A DNA stretch of 64,000 nt from a bacterium (GTDB lineage Bacteria > SAR324 > XYD2-FULL-50-16): assembly GCA_024275165.1 (NCBI GenBank), contig JAJRZQ010000012.1, positions 62,001 through 126,000 on the forward strand. Direction: 5' to 3'. A model generated the notes under the pieces. The model was not told the DNA's origin, made no database searches, and saw only the letters and a program-made list of their open reading frames with translations. The position numbers were made by a program, and so were the translations under genes. Shown one piece after another: positions 29,840-39,120 of the stretch (positions are counted from its first letter, which is position 1; each line of letters begins with the position of its first letter).

Positions 29840-30565
29840 CTAGCTTACTTCACCCCAAATCGCTCTCAAGATGTTGGGGCGGCCCGGTAGATCAAAGGTG
29901 CCGGCCCCATAGCCGATTTGTTCGACTCGCATCAAGGGGAGTCCGGGCAAAAACTCATCCACGAAATGTTTGGCTAGGGCTGCCCCTGTGGGGGTGGCCA
30001 GTTCAAAAGGGAGGTCACCCCCTTGCAGGGGGATGCCCTTTAGGAGTTCTAAACTCGCAGGCGCCGGCACGGGGTAAATTCCATGCTGGCAATTGAGTTG
30101 CCCCTGGCCCACCGTGATTGGGCTGGCGAGGATGCGGCTCGGCTGGAGCGCTGCCAAGGCAAGGCATACTCCGACAATATCCAACAGGGAATCAGCGGCG
30201 CCAACTTCGTGAAAATGTACCTCTTCGGGGTCAATTCCGTGAATCTTTCCCTCGGCTAGAGCCAGAAGATAAAAAACTTGAATGGCGTTGTCTTTTGCTT
30301 CTTTAGAAAAATCACCCTTTTCGATGAGGGATTTTAAGCTTCTGTAGCTCCCATGCCGTACCTGGGGCCAGGGCTGGGCAAGGTTTAAGCGCAACCCCCG
30401 CACCCCTTGTTTCATCTGGGGGCGAAATGTCAGGGCGAACTCGCCCACTCCTAAGCTGTTGAGCCCTTCGAGGATGGGCCTCGGGTCTACCCCGAGGCTG
30501 ACGAGGGCGGAGAAGGTCATATCTCCGGCAATGCCGGAAAAGAGATCGAGATAGAGGATTTTCAA
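29840..30565 (-). CDS. larC: LarC-family protein, first domain only (LarC1-like)
   Basis: The 241 residues start at a TTG codon (LKILYLDLFSGIAGDMTFSAL) that overlaps the upstream stop as TTGA. The track's longer start would overlap the preceding gene deeply. Motifs match the N-terminal half of LarC, which inserts nickel into the pincer cofactor of lactate racemase: DLFSGIAGDM, HFHEVGAADSLLDIVG, ATPTGAALAKHF and GYGAGTFDLPGRPNILRAIWGE. Known LarC proteins go on for about 150 residues (LarC2). Here a stop comes right after IWGEVS, and the remaining DNA is the opposite-strand end of hemB. No larA, larB or larE is nearby, so the role in this genome is open. Confidence 0.88.
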   Translation of the reverse strand: MKILYLDLFSGIAGDMTFSALVSLGVDPRPILEGLNSLGVGEFALTFRPQMKQGVRGLRLNLAQPWPQVRHGSYRSLKSLIEKGDFSKEAKDNAIQVFYLLALAEGKIHGIDPEEVHFHEVGAADSLLDIVGVCLALAALQPSRILASPITVGQGQLNCQHGIYPVPAPASLELLKGIPLQGGDLPFELATPTGAALAKHFVDEFLPGLPLMRVEQIGYGAGTFDLPGRPNILRAIWGEVS

Positions 30566-30996
30566 GCTTGGTTGGAGTTGGCTAAGAGTTGATTGCGTTG
30601 TTGCATGAGGGTAAAGATATCCTCGGTCCAGGTTTGGAGGTTTTCTTCTGTTTGGTGGTTGAACCGGAACCAAATGCGAATATGGGTGAGTTTGGATTGC
30701 TCCTTAACCGAAAAGTTCGTGTCCGCAATGGCGACTAAAACCAGCTGGGTATAGATTTTTATTAGGTCTTCTTGGGTTAGGCCTTCGGGAATTCGTTGCA
30801 GCCCCGGCAAGTCGGTTGGTAGTTTTAAGATTTGTTTGATCCGCGCCTGATCTTTTAAGTTAAGAAAATGCAAAGCGAGGATCAAGTAATCCAATTCGGC
30901 TTCATGGATGATTCCATCGGCCTTAATCACCGAAACCAAAAGCTGGGCATACCAGAATTTTTGTTCTTCGTTAAAATGTTGAATGGCGAGATGCAT
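30562..30996 (-). CDS. TerB-like domain protein
   Basis: A 144-residue, largely helical protein. WYAQLLVSVIKADGIIHEAELDYLILAL resembles the TerB/tellurite-resistance fold (A-x-x-x-x-x-A-D-G-x-[IV]-x-x-x-E). The middle repeats a related pattern (TQLVLVAIADTNFSVKEQSKL), consistent with two TerB-type helical repeats. TerB-like domains usually bind metal or partner proteins in stress responses. Its stop overlaps the larC start (TTGA), suggesting the two work together. A metal-related role is inference. Confidence 0.7.
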   Translation of the reverse strand: MHLAIQHFNEEQKFWYAQLLVSVIKADGIIHEAELDYLILALHFLNLKDQARIKQILKLPTDLPGLQRIPEGLTQEDLIKIYTQLVLVAIADTNFSVKEQSKLTHIRIWFRFNHQTEENLQTWTEDIFTLMQQRNQLLANSNQA

Positions 30997-31114
30997 AAAT
31001 GACCTGATGGATTAAAAAGGAATCGTAAAAACTTGTCTTTCTTTTACAATTCTGCTTTTAAAAAAGCATAAAATTTTTTATTGTAATGAATCAACCGTAA
31101 ATACAAAGCATATC

Positions 31115-32194
31115 TTGAAAAAAACCCCCCTTAACTCTTGGCACCACCAAGCCGGTGCCCGCATGGTGGACTTCTCCGGCTGGGAGATGCCCGTACAATA
31201 CCAAGGTATTATCGCCGAACACAAAGCAACCCGCGCCCGGGCGGGCCTTTTTGATGTCAGTCACATGGGTGAGATTTTACTCACCGGCAAAGACGCCTTA
31301 TCCAACCTGCAGCGCCTGCTCCCCAACGACCCCTCGAAGTTAGCGCTCGGGCAGGCGCAATATTCTCCCTTGCTTTATGACAATGCGACGGTAGTCGATG
31401 ATTTGAGTGTATATAAACTAGCGGAAGAAAAATACCTTCTTTGCGTAAATTGCTCGAATAAAGATAAGGATTTTGCTTGGGTCCGGCAAAATCTACAGGG
31501 GGATTGCCTGGCCCAAGATGTATCCGATCAATATGGGCAAATCGCCCTGCAAGGGCCGGAGGCGGTAGAAATCCTGCAAAAGGCCTTGGGTTTTGACTTA
31601 ATGAGCTTGAAATATTGGTGGTTCACCTCTTTTACCTGGGAGGGAGCAGAACTGCTGATTGCCCGCATGGGCTATACGGGGGAAAAGGGTTGTGAGATTT
31701 TTTGCCCCTCCGGGGTGACCCGCAAACTCTGGGAAGCGATTTTAGCGGCGGGAGAACCTTGCGGGTTGGTTCCCGTGGGGCTCGGTGCCCGGGATACCTT
31801 GAGAATGGAGGTGGCCTACCCGCTTTACGGTCAAGAGCTCGACGACCGGCGCCATGTGCTGGGGGCGAATGTGACTCGTTTTTTAAAGCTTGACAAGCCC
31901 CAAGACTTTATCGGTAAGCAGGCCCTGCAAGCGGGAAATAACCCCGAGCGCTTGATCTACCTTGTGTTGGAAGAAAAAGGTATTCCCCGTCCCCATTACC
32001 CCCTTTTAAACCTCGCGGGGCAAAGAGTGGGCGAGGTGACCAGCGGAACCTATTCCCCTAGTTTGGGGCAAGGAATCGCGATTGCCTACGCGCGAGAAGA
32101 AGAGGCAAGTCAGGCTGAATATTTAATTGAGATCCGTGGCAAGGGGCTGAAGGCCCGCCGGATTCAACCCCCCTTTTATCACCCCAGTAAATAG
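31115..32194 (+). CDS. gcvT: glycine cleavage system T protein
   Basis: The 359-residue aminomethyltransferase moves the methylene group from lipoyl-GcvH to tetrahydrofolate. It starts with TTG ([23 protein letters not shown]), since the only upstream ATG meets a stop at once. Folate-site features are visible: [37 protein letters not shown] and [19 protein letters not shown]. The C-terminal barrel ends FYHPSK. First gene of gcvT-gcvH-gcvPA-gcvPB; H follows at 7 nt. No glycine riboswitch could be found in the 118 nt leader. Confidence 0.96.
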   Translation: MKKTPLNSWHHQAGARMVDFSGWEMPVQYQGIIAEHKATRARAGLFDVSHMGEILLTGKDALSNLQRLLPNDPSKLALGQAQYSPLLYDNATVVDDLSVYKLAEEKYLLCVNCSNKDKDFAWVRQNLQGDCLAQDVSDQYGQIALQGPEAVEILQKALGFDLMSLKYWWFTSFTWEGAELLIARMGYTGEKGCEIFCPSGVTRKLWEAILAAGEPCGLVPVGLGARDTLRMEVAYPLYGQELDDRRHVLGANVTRFLKLDKPQDFIGKQALQAGNNPERLIYLVLEEKGIPRPHYPLLNLAGQRVGEVTSGTYSPSLGQGIAIAYAREEEASQAEYLIEIRGKGLKARRIQPPFYHPSK

Positions 32195-32201
32195 AGGCTG
32201 C

Positions 32202-32591
32202 ATGGAAACGCGTCACGAATTGAAATATACGAAAGAACATGAATGGGTATTGATCGAAGGGAATCAGCTTACCTTAGGCATCACCGATTTTGCCCAGTCC
32301 CAATTGGGCGATATTGTATTTGTGGAATTGCCGGAAGTGGGCACCTTAGTGGATGCCCATGAAGCGGTGGGTAATATTGAATCGGTCAAGGCGGTGAGTG
32401 AGGTCTTTTGCCCTCTCGCGGGGGAAATTTTAGCCATCAACAAAGAGTTGGAAGATGCCCCGGAACGAGTCAACACCGCTTGTTATGATGAAGGTTGGAT
32501 CATTCGCTTTAAAGCGGAAGAGTCCGATATTACAGAAGCGGATCTGATGGATGAAGAGGAATATTTAGCCTATGCCAAGGCGCAGGAATGA
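32202..32591 (+). CDS. gcvH: glycine cleavage system H protein
   Basis: A 129-residue lipoylated carrier. The lipoate attachment lysine is in GNIESVKAVSEVFCPLAG. The N-terminal LKYTKEHEWVLIEGNQLTLGIT and the C-terminal EGWIIRFK also match. It overlaps the next gene gcvPA by 4 nt (ATGA). Confidence 0.97.
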   Translation: METRHELKYTKEHEWVLIEGNQLTLGITDFAQSQLGDIVFVELPEVGTLVDAHEAVGNIESVKAVSEVFCPLAGEILAINKELEDAPERVNTACYDEGWIIRFKAEESDITEADLMDEEEYLAYAKAQE

Positions 32592-33931
32592 GATACATCC
32601 CCAGCGGTAGTCGAGCCGTGCGAGAAATGCTGCAACGAGTTGGGGTGGCTGAGATCGACGACCTCTTTGTGACCATCCCCGAGCCCTTAAAAATTAAAGC
32701 CCCTTTGCAAATCCGCCCGGCCCAGAGTGAATTCAGCTTACGGCGGGAATTGAAAGCCAAAGCGGCCACCTATCCGACCGAAGCCTTTAGCTTTTTAGGT
32801 GGCGGGGTCTACCGTCGTTTTATTCCCAGCGCGATTTCCCCCGTGGTGACTCGCGCGGAATTTTTAACGAGCTACACCCCCTACCAGCCTGAAATCAGTC
32901 AAGGCACCCTCCAGGCCATGTTTGAGTTTCAGACCTTGCTTGCGGAACTCACGGGCATGGATGTCGCCAACGGAAGCATGTACGAAGGGGCGACGGCCTT
33001 GGCCGAAGCGGTATTGATGGCCAAACGAATCAAGCCCAAGCGCAATCGGGTCTTGGTCTCTCAAGGGGTACACCCTGAATACTTAGAGACCTTGCGCACC
33101 TACCTCCATCATCAAAATTTAGAAATTGCGGTCATCCCCTTAAATTCTGCCGGGCAGACCGACTTTCACGCCTTGCGGCAAGTTCTGGATGAAAACAGCC
33201 TATGCAGCCTGTTGCAGGTGGTCAACTTTTTTGGGGTTATTGAGGATCAAGCGGCCCACGCTGAATTGACCCAAGCGGCAGGTTGTCTCAATATTGCCTC
33301 GGTGCTGGAAATGACCAGTTTGGGGATGTTGGAACCGCCAGGAAGCTTTGGGGTGGATATCTTCGTGGGGGAAGGCCAGAGCTTGGGCCTGCCCCTAAGC
33401 TTCGGGGGGCCCAACTTGGGTGTTTTTGCCTGTAAAAAAGCCTATGTACGCAAAATGCCCGGCCGCTTGAGCGGGCAAACCGTGGATCAAGAGGGAAGGC
33501 GAGCCTTTTGCCTGACCCTATCGACCCGAGAGCAGCATATTCGCAGGGAAAAAGCGACCAGCAATATTTGCAGCAACCAACAACTCTGCGCTTTGTGGGT
33601 GAGCATGTATCTTTCCTTATTGGGGCGCAAGGGGCTGAAGGAACTGGCGGAGATGAACTACTCCAAGGGGAGGGAGGCAAAAAAATTGCTCGCCGCGGTG
33701 CCTGGGGTGAAGATTCGTCACAGCGCGGCTCATTATAATGAATTTGTGATCGAGCTTCCCCAAAAGGCCTTGCGGGTTTGGGAAGAGTTGGACCGACGAG
33801 GTTATTTGGCGGGCATCCCCTTGGTGTGGTTTGATCCTGCCGATGATCAAGCCTTGTTGGTCAATGTCACCGAGGTGAACCCGAAAGAAGAAATCGAAGC
33901 CTTGGCCCTGGCCTTAAAGGAGGTGTTGTGA
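32588..33931 (+). CDS. gcvPA: glycine dehydrogenase (decarboxylating) subunit 1
   Basis: A 447-residue N-terminal half of the two-subunit P protein, as in Gram-positives and several deep lineages; enterobacteria have a single 950-residue GcvP. Features are MRYIPSGSRAVREMLQ at the start, YTPYQPEISQGTLQAMFEFQTLLAELTGMDVANGSMYEGATALAEA, and LSTREQHIRREKATSNICSNQQL. Works with gcvPB as an alpha2beta2 PLP enzyme. Its stop overlaps the gcvPB start as GTGA. Confidence 0.97.
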   Translation: MRYIPSGSRAVREMLQRVGVAEIDDLFVTIPEPLKIKAPLQIRPAQSEFSLRRELKAKAATYPTEAFSFLGGGVYRRFIPSAISPVVTRAEFLTSYTPYQPEISQGTLQAMFEFQTLLAELTGMDVANGSMYEGATALAEAVLMAKRIKPKRNRVLVSQGVHPEYLETLRTYLHHQNLEIAVIPLNSAGQTDFHALRQVLDENSLCSLLQVVNFFGVIEDQAAHAELTQAAGCLNIASVLEMTSLGMLEPPGSFGVDIFVGEGQSLGLPLSFGGPNLGVFACKKAYVRKMPGRLSGQTVDQEGRRAFCLTLSTREQHIRREKATSNICSNQQLCALWVSMYLSLLGRKGLKELAEMNYSKGREAKKLLAAVPGVKIRHSAAHYNEFVIELPQKALRVWEELDRRGYLAGIPLVWFDPADDQALLVNVTEVNPKEEIEALALALKEVL

Positions 33932-35391
33932 ATCCCGGAAGAAAAGGCTTGGTTTTAGCCGAACCCCTGCTGTTTGAACGGAGTAAATCGGGTAAAGGGG
34001 GGATGGAACTCCCGGAGTGGGATGTTGAAACATACCCCACCGAAGAGATTCCACCCCATTTATTGCGTAAAGAAGAGGCAAAACTCCCTGAATTATCCGA
34101 GCCCGAGGTGGTCCGCCATTTTACCCGGCTTTCGACCTATAATTATTCGCTCGATGCGGGTTTTTACCCCCTCGGGAGCTGTACCATGAAGTACAACCCA
34201 AAGCTTAACGATTGGGCCGCGAACTTAGAAGACTTTACCGAGGCTCATCCTTATGCCCCCTACCGTCACCAGCAGGGGCTTTTGGAGCTTTTATGGGAGT
34301 TGAAAGAGGATTTAAAGGAGATTGCGGGCATGGATGAGGTTTGCCTGCATCCGGCAGCGGGCAGCCATGGCGAGCTGTTGGGAATCTTGTTGATTCGCGC
34401 CTATCACCAGGAGCGGGGGGATACAAAGCGCACCCAGGTGCTGATTCCCGATTCCGCGCATGGCACCAACCCCTCCAGCGCGGCGATTTGTGATTTGACG
34501 GCGGTTACCCTGCCCAGTGGGCCGGACGGTTTAATCGACATGGCCGCGTTGGACCAATTGATGACCGAGAAGGTGGCCGCGATTATGCTGACGAACCCCA
34601 ACACCTGCGGTCTTTTTGAAACCCGCATTCAAGAAGTGATCGACCTGGTTCACCAGCGCGGCGGCTTGGTTTATTTTGACGGAGCAAACATGAACGCTTT
34701 GGTGGGGATGGCTCGCCCAGGGGATATGGGGGCCGATGTGCTGCATTTTAATGTACACAAGACCTTTTCGACCCCCCATGGCGGAGGGGGCCCCGGCGCG
34801 GGGCCGATTGGGTTGAAGTCCCTCTTGGCGGACTACCTTCCTCGGCCTTTGCTGGCAAAAAGGGGGGAGGAGTTGATTTTAGATTACAACCGACCCAAGT
34901 CCATTGGCCGCGTCCGTAGTTTTTATGGGAATATCGGGGTGCTGATTCGCGCTTGGACCTATATCCGTTCCATGGGGCCCGATGGTTTGGTGCAGATGAC
35001 GGGGCAGGCGGTGCTGAACGCCAATTACATCAAAGCGCGTTTGGAACAGGATTTTCACGCCCCCTTTGGTCAGGCGCATTGCATGCACGAGGTGTTGTTG
35101 ACCGACAGGGGGCAAAAGGCGAGCACCATGGACTTTGCCAAGGGGCTGATTGATCGGGGGTTTCATCCCCCTACCGTGTACTTTCCTTTGGTGGTTTCGG
35201 GCGCCTTGTTGATCGAGCCGACAGAAACGGAATCCAAACTGGCCCTGGACGCCTTTTGCGACGCCATGCTGGAATTAAAGGCCATGGACGCAGAGACTTT
35301 ACAGGCAAGCCCCACAGGGGCTTTTGTGCGTCGAGTGGACGAGACCTTAGCGGCGAGAAAGCCGATTTTGCGCTGGAAAGAGGAAAGCTAG
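33928..35391 (+). CDS. gcvPB: glycine dehydrogenase (decarboxylating) subunit 2
   Basis: A 487-residue PLP-binding subunit of the split P protein. The PLP lysine lies in DVLHFNVHKTFSTPHGGGGPGAGPIG. Other signature blocks are YPLGSCTMKYNPKLN, LHPAAGSHGELLGI and SAHGTNPSSAA. The GTG start is decided by a near-perfect ribosome site, AAAGGAGGTG, placed 4 nt upstream inside the end of gcvPA. A strong terminator follows within 60 nt. lpd (L protein) is not in the window. Confidence 0.97.
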   Translation: MNPGRKGLVLAEPLLFERSKSGKGGMELPEWDVETYPTEEIPPHLLRKEEAKLPELSEPEVVRHFTRLSTYNYSLDAGFYPLGSCTMKYNPKLNDWAANLEDFTEAHPYAPYRHQQGLLELLWELKEDLKEIAGMDEVCLHPAAGSHGELLGILLIRAYHQERGDTKRTQVLIPDSAHGTNPSSAAICDLTAVTLPSGPDGLIDMAALDQLMTEKVAAIMLTNPNTCGLFETRIQEVIDLVHQRGGLVYFDGANMNALVGMARPGDMGADVLHFNVHKTFSTPHGGGGPGAGPIGLKSLLADYLPRPLLAKRGEELILDYNRPKSIGRVRSFYGNIGVLIRAWTYIRSMGPDGLVQMTGQAVLNANYIKARLEQDFHAPFGQAHCMHEVLLTDRGQKASTMDFAKGLIDRGFHPPTVYFPLVVSGALLIEPTETESKLALDAFCDAMLELKAMDAETLQASPTGAFVRRVDETLAARKPILRWKEES

Positions 35392-35413
35392 CCTGTTGGA
35401 GTCTGAATTGGTT

Positions 35414-35448
35414 AAAAAAAAGCCCGATGATCTGGGCTTTTTTTTTAA
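35414..35448. terminator. bidirectional rho-independent terminator
   Basis: AAAAAAAAGCCC-GATGATCT-GGGCTTTTTTTTT has a stem of more than 10 bp with an A-run and a T-run on opposite sides. It can end the gcv operon on the plus strand and the 63-residue membrane-protein gene on the minus strand. Confidence 0.9.
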
Positions 35449-35636
35449 TCTTCTTTTTGCGCTTCCAATTCTTTTTTAAGCTCCTTGGCTCTAGCGGCGT
35501 CTTTTTGCGCTGGAGTCCAGTCCGCTTCTTTGTTTTTATTGGCAAAGCCACGGAAAGAAACATAAATAAGGGTGAAAAAGATAAAAATTACAAACAGCTT
35601 TGGTAAAACGATGTCGGCGGTGGTTAAAAAATCCAT
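35445..35636 (-). CDS. small single-pass membrane protein
   Basis: A 63-residue protein with one hydrophobic segment (VLPKLFVIFIFFTLIYVSF) near the N-terminus, then a basic and strongly charged tail (AARAKELKKELEAQKED) predicted as a cytoplasmic helix. The layout resembles small accessory subunits of membrane complexes (CcoQ-like proteins have a similar plan), but no sequence motif proves it. It stands between the bidirectional terminator and the M18 peptidase gene. Confidence 0.6.
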   Translation of the reverse strand: MDFLTTADIVLPKLFVIFIFFTLIYVSFRGFANKNKEADWTPAQKDAARAKELKKELEAQKED

Positions 35637-35643
35637 GTTTTTT

Positions 35644-36909
35644 TTAGTTTTTAAGGTTGTAAAAATAAGTCAAGAGGCGGATCAAGTGGTGTAAATCCTC
35701 ACTTCCCACCGTTTCTCTGCTGGAGTGCATGGCCAGGCTGGCTACCCCGAGATCAACGGTGGATAATCCGATCAAGGTCGAGGTAATCGGGCCCAGGGTG
35801 CTGCCGCAGCTTTGGTCGCTGCGGATGACAAAGCGTTGCAGGGGCACCTGGGCCTGTTTTGCCATATAGGCCACCTGGGCGGCACTACCCGCGTGGGTGG
35901 CGTAGCGTTGATTGGCATTGGATTTGATTACGGGGCCTTGGTTTAGTTTGGGCCCGTGGTTGGGGTCGTGTTTGTCCGCGTAGTTGGGGTGAACGGCGTG
36001 AGCGTTGTCGCAAGAGATCAAAAGACTGCCCGGCAAAGCTTGGGTCAAGGCTTCGCTGCCCCCGGTGATGCGTTCTAAGACCTGCTTTAAAAAAAGCCCA
36101 CCAGCCCCGGTGTAGCTGTTGCTGCCGACTTCTTCGTGGTCGTTTAAAACCAAGATGGAGGTTGCTTTGGGCTTGCTCTCTACTAAGGCTTGCAAGCCCG
36201 CGTAGCAACTCAATAGATTATCGAGGCGGTAGCCGAGCAGAAATTCTTGATTCAATCCGGCGAAGCCCGGGGCTTGGAAGGGATAAAAAAAGAGGTCGAA
36301 ATCAAAGATCTCACTGGCTGAAGGGACGGTTTTTTGCACTTCTTTAAGGATGAAGGCCCTGAAATCAGAGGTTTCTCCGGCTTTTAACCCCTGGAATAGG
36401 GGCACCATTTCGTTTTGAGCCTGAATCGCCCAACCTTGGTTGGCCTCACGGTTTAAATGGATCGCCAGACTGGGAATCATGGCCAAGGGCTGGGCAAAAT
36501 CAAGTTGAAGCTGTTCATGCCCTTGGGGGGTGAGAAAGTCGACCCGACCCGCTAAGCTCAGCTCTCGGTCAAACCAGGTGTAGAGGAGGGGGCTGCCGTA
36601 AATCTCGACCCTCAAGCCATGGAGGCCCTCTTTATTTTGGTCCGGGTGGGGTTTGAGTTTGAGCCCCGGGCTATCGGTATGGGCGCCTACGAGGCGTAGT
36701 TTTTTTTCTTCTCCCTGCACCCAGGCGATGATACTCCCCCCGCCACGGGTGACAAAATACTTGCCTCCTTTCTTTAAGTCCCAGGGTTCGGCTTCTTCCA
36801 AGGCGGTAAACTGGGCCTGGGATAAGCGCTCGGTAATATTGGACAGGGCTTGAAAGGGGGTCGGGCTGTGGCTTAAAAAGTTGATAAAAGATTGAAGCTG
36901 CGGTTTCAT
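35644..36909 (-). CDS. apeB: M18-family aminopeptidase
   Basis: A 421-residue cytosolic zinc aminopeptidase of the aspartyl-aminopeptidase family (M18), normally a large tetrahedral dodecamer. The metal-binding motifs are present: GAHTDSPGLKLKP (H, D), NDHEEVGSNSYTGAGG (E-E), SCDNAHAVHPNYADKHDP and RSDQSCGSTLGPI, with the last His in LAMHSSRETVG. Preferred N-terminal residues cannot be predicted. It overlaps the following minus-strand gene by 4 nt. Confidence 0.95.
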   Translation of the reverse strand: MKPQLQSFINFLSHSPTPFQALSNITERLSQAQFTALEEAEPWDLKKGGKYFVTRGGGSIIAWVQGEEKKLRLVGAHTDSPGLKLKPHPDQNKEGLHGLRVEIYGSPLLYTWFDRELSLAGRVDFLTPQGHEQLQLDFAQPLAMIPSLAIHLNREANQGWAIQAQNEMVPLFQGLKAGETSDFRAFILKEVQKTVPSASEIFDFDLFFYPFQAPGFAGLNQEFLLGYRLDNLLSCYAGLQALVESKPKATSILVLNDHEEVGSNSYTGAGGLFLKQVLERITGGSEALTQALPGSLLISCDNAHAVHPNYADKHDPNHGPKLNQGPVIKSNANQRYATHAGSAAQVAYMAKQAQVPLQRFVIRSDQSCGSTLGPITSTLIGLSTVDLGVASLAMHSSRETVGSEDLHHLIRLLTYFYNLKN

Positions 36910-37754
36910 GGGGAAAATAAACAGGGGTTTTCCAGGCTCAGGCGCTCAAGCTTTTCGCTGAGTCCGATTTGTAGGTTTTGGTCAAGTTGTTCGGCGGCCT
37001 GGACGAGGTGGGAAAGCTGAGGCCATTGCCCCTGTTTCGCGGCAAAGGCCACGAGGTTTTGTGTTTCCTGCATCGAGACCAGCGCGACCGAACCAAAGAG
37101 CTGTTGGAGGTAGCCCAAGCTTTGCTGAAAGGCTTTTTTGGGTTTATTCCATAGATTCAAGGAAATAAACCCCTGTGGGGTTAACAGTTCGTATAAGTTT
37201 TTTAAAAAGGAAAAATCCCGCAAATGGGGGGTTGCCCCTTGAGGGCCAAAGAGATCAAGGTAAATTAAATCATAGCTGCCCGCTTCCGCTTTTTGGGTAA
37301 ACTTTTGAGCTTCTTGGGTAAAATGCGTTAAACCGGGGCCCTGGGGCAGGCCAAAGAATCGTTCGGCTAAGGGGGCCAATTGGGGGTGGAGCTCCACGGC
37401 CTCAAACCGACAGTCGGGGAGCGCATAGATTAAGGTGGTCAACAGGCTGCCGCCACCGAGCCCTAAAAGCAATGATTTTTGGGGCCGAGGGGGGAAGAGA
37501 GCGGCTAACGCCAAGCAGCCCGCATACTCCATGGCGGGCTGCCAGGGGGCGGTAGAGTGAATGGCTGTTTGGACCACCGGAGTCCCTAGGTGCAATTCTC
37601 GTTTGCTGCCTTGGTCTATAATTTCAATTTTCCCCCAGGGGGATTCGTGTTCAAAAATCAATCCCCCGCCATAGCGTTGTTGTTTCCGCGCTGCCGCAAG
37701 CGGGGCCGACACCTTCCAGGGGCGGGGCGGATGGGCTTTAAGGGTTTGGTTCAT
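36906..37754 (-). CDS. spermidine synthase-like SAM-dependent transferase
   Basis: A protein of about 282 residues (start ATG 37754, MNQTLKAHPPRP; the track's 37784 start is also possible). It has a Rossmann SAM-type fold: KSLLLGLGGGSLLTTLIY (motif I), FEAVELHPQL (acidic residue after strand 2), YDLIYLDLFGP (strand 4) and FISLNLWN. This is the spermidine synthase family arrangement, but the paired Asp residues that bind putrescine are not clearly conserved, so a polyamine role is uncertain and a methyltransferase-like role is possible. The start lies inside the end of panE. Confidence 0.75.
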   Translation of the reverse strand: MNQTLKAHPPRPWKVSAPLAAARKQQRYGGGLIFEHESPWGKIEIIDQGSKRELHLGTPVVQTAIHSTAPWQPAMEYAGCLALAALFPPRPQKSLLLGLGGGSLLTTLIYALPDCRFEAVELHPQLAPLAERFFGLPQGPGLTHFTQEAQKFTQKAEAGSYDLIYLDLFGPQGATPHLRDFSFLKNLYELLTPQGFISLNLWNKPKKAFQQSLGYLQQLFGSVALVSMQETQNLVAFAAKQGQWPQLSHLVQAAEQLDQNLQIGLSEKLERLSLENPCLFSP

Positions 37755-38676
37755 CGCTCGGTTGATAGTGAGCCAAAAGGCCATATAAAGCGGTTAAATA
37801 GGGAGCGGAAAAGGAGATATCCTCCGCCTTTTTCAAGGCGTTGCCCAAGATGGCCTCGAGTTCCATGACTCGACCCTGTTGGAAGTCAAGGAGCATGCTT
37901 GTCTGGTAGGGGGGCATTTGGCGGGTCGTTTCGATTTGCTTTTTTGCAAAATCAGGATGAATAGCGTAACCTAGTTGTCCGGCTAAAGCGATGACCTCGT
38001 CCATGATTCCTTGAATGAGTCTTAAGGTCGCCGGATGGTTTAACATCTGAGCGGTGTTTGCCCCATGGGCCAAGACCCCGACCGGGTTAAAGCTCGCGTT
38101 CCAGACCAGTTTCTTCCAGCGCTCTTTTTGGATTTCCGCGCTTGCTTTGGCGGGCACGCCTGCTTGTTGAAACCAGCTTGCCAAGTTGTTTGCTGCCGAG
38201 CTGACCTGTTGGGGGTAGGCCCCTAAGGTGAGGCCTCCTGCGAGTTGGTGGTGGATTTTTCCAGGGGCGAGGCGGCTCACTCCGATAAAGGCGATGCCCC
38301 CGAGTACGGTATTGTGGGGGAAAGCTTGGGCAATCGGGGCTTCGACCTCTACCCCATTTTGCATCAAAACCAAGGTAGCGCCGTTTTTTGCCAAGGGGCG
38401 CAATTGCTCGACTAAAGGGATTTGGGGGAGTGCTTTTTGACAGACCAAAACAAAGTCGAAGTCTGTGGGGAGGGAATCGCTATGGTCGAAGAGGTGGTAA
38501 GGGCGGTAGGAAAAGTCTCCCTCGTAGCTTTTGATTTGGATTTCCTTCTTGTTTCGCAGGGCCGCATAATCGCTTCTGGCCACCAAGGAAACCTCCAGCC
38601 CCGCCTGGGCGAGGCGCCCGCCAAAGTAGCAGCCAATGGCCCCGCTACCTAAGATTAAAATTTTTGGTTTTTTCAT
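37738..38676 (-). CDS. panE: 2-dehydropantoate 2-reductase
   Basis: A 312-residue NADPH enzyme of the pantothenate pathway (ketopantoate to pantoate). The N-terminal site is ILILGSGAIGCYFGGRLAQAG. Also seen are QNGVEVE, the catalytic Lys in KERWKKLVWNASFNPVG, and TSMLLDFQQGRVMELEAILG near the end, all diagnostic. The start is preceded by AGAGGA about 6 nt upstream. Other ketopantoate reductase-like family members exist, but this one keeps the full active-site set. Confidence 0.93.
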   Translation of the reverse strand: MKKPKILILGSGAIGCYFGGRLAQAGLEVSLVARSDYAALRNKKEIQIKSYEGDFSYRPYHLFDHSDSLPTDFDFVLVCQKALPQIPLVEQLRPLAKNGATLVLMQNGVEVEAPIAQAFPHNTVLGGIAFIGVSRLAPGKIHHQLAGGLTLGAYPQQVSSAANNLASWFQQAGVPAKASAEIQKERWKKLVWNASFNPVGVLAHGANTAQMLNHPATLRLIQGIMDEVIALAGQLGYAIHPDFAKKQIETTRQMPPYQTSMLLDFQQGRVMELEAILGNALKKAEDISFSAPYLTALYGLLAHYQPSDEPNP

Positions 38677-38728
38677 GAAGCATCCTCTTCAATTGAGTTT
38701 GCCCCAGGTAAGAATTTTTAGCCAGTTC

Positions 38729-38950
38729 TTAGAGGTTGATTGTTTCTAATAAATTGGGATTATTGACTACATGGCCTTGGACTTCTTTTTTGATGTCTTC
38801 GCTGACCACCTGGCGAATCAATTGCAGCACTTCAATTTCAGTCAGGTCGCGGCTGCTGCTTTCCAACTCCGTGATAGTGTAAAACTTTCCGAAGCTGTGT
38901 TGAGAAAGGCTTTCGATTTGCAGCGTTTTCAAGTAGAGTTGATCTAGCAT
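38729..38950 (-). CDS. small hypothetical protein
   Basis: A 73-residue acidic protein (LTEIEVLQLIRQVVSEDIKKEVQGH) with no membrane segment, no cysteines and a helix-rich prediction. It lies 52 nt before panE and may be the first gene of that operon. I recognise no family. The coding call rests on its isolated ATG, the absence of any better ORF there, and its position. Confidence 0.5.
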   Translation of the reverse strand: MLDQLYLKTLQIESLSQHSFGKFYTITELESSSRDLTEIEVLQLIRQVVSEDIKKEVQGHVVNNPNLLETINL

Positions 38951-39091
38951 GGGGGGCCCTGTCTGATAAGGGTTTGGGTGGTTGGTAAGTTTAGCATAAC
39001 ATAACCTATAAAAGGTTCTGTAAGCTATTCAACACAGAATTGATTTGCTCCCTTGAAGGCTTACCTTTTTCTGGGTTAGGATAAATTTACT

Positions 39092-39120
39092 TTCGCAGAT
39101 TAACATATTTTTCTTATAAT
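39092..39120 (+). promoter_or_regulatory. probable promoter of nnr
   Basis: A perfect -10 TATAAT (39115-39120) with a weak -35 TTCGCA (39092-39097) and a 17 nt spacer. It lies in the A+T-rich 268 bp gap upstream of nnr and would give a leader of about 90 nt. Nothing else stands out in this gap. Confidence 0.5.

Noticed and set aside
30997-31114. Possible glycine riboswitch before gcvT
   Set aside because: The 118 nt leader is A+T-rich and shows none of the conserved glycine aptamer helices.
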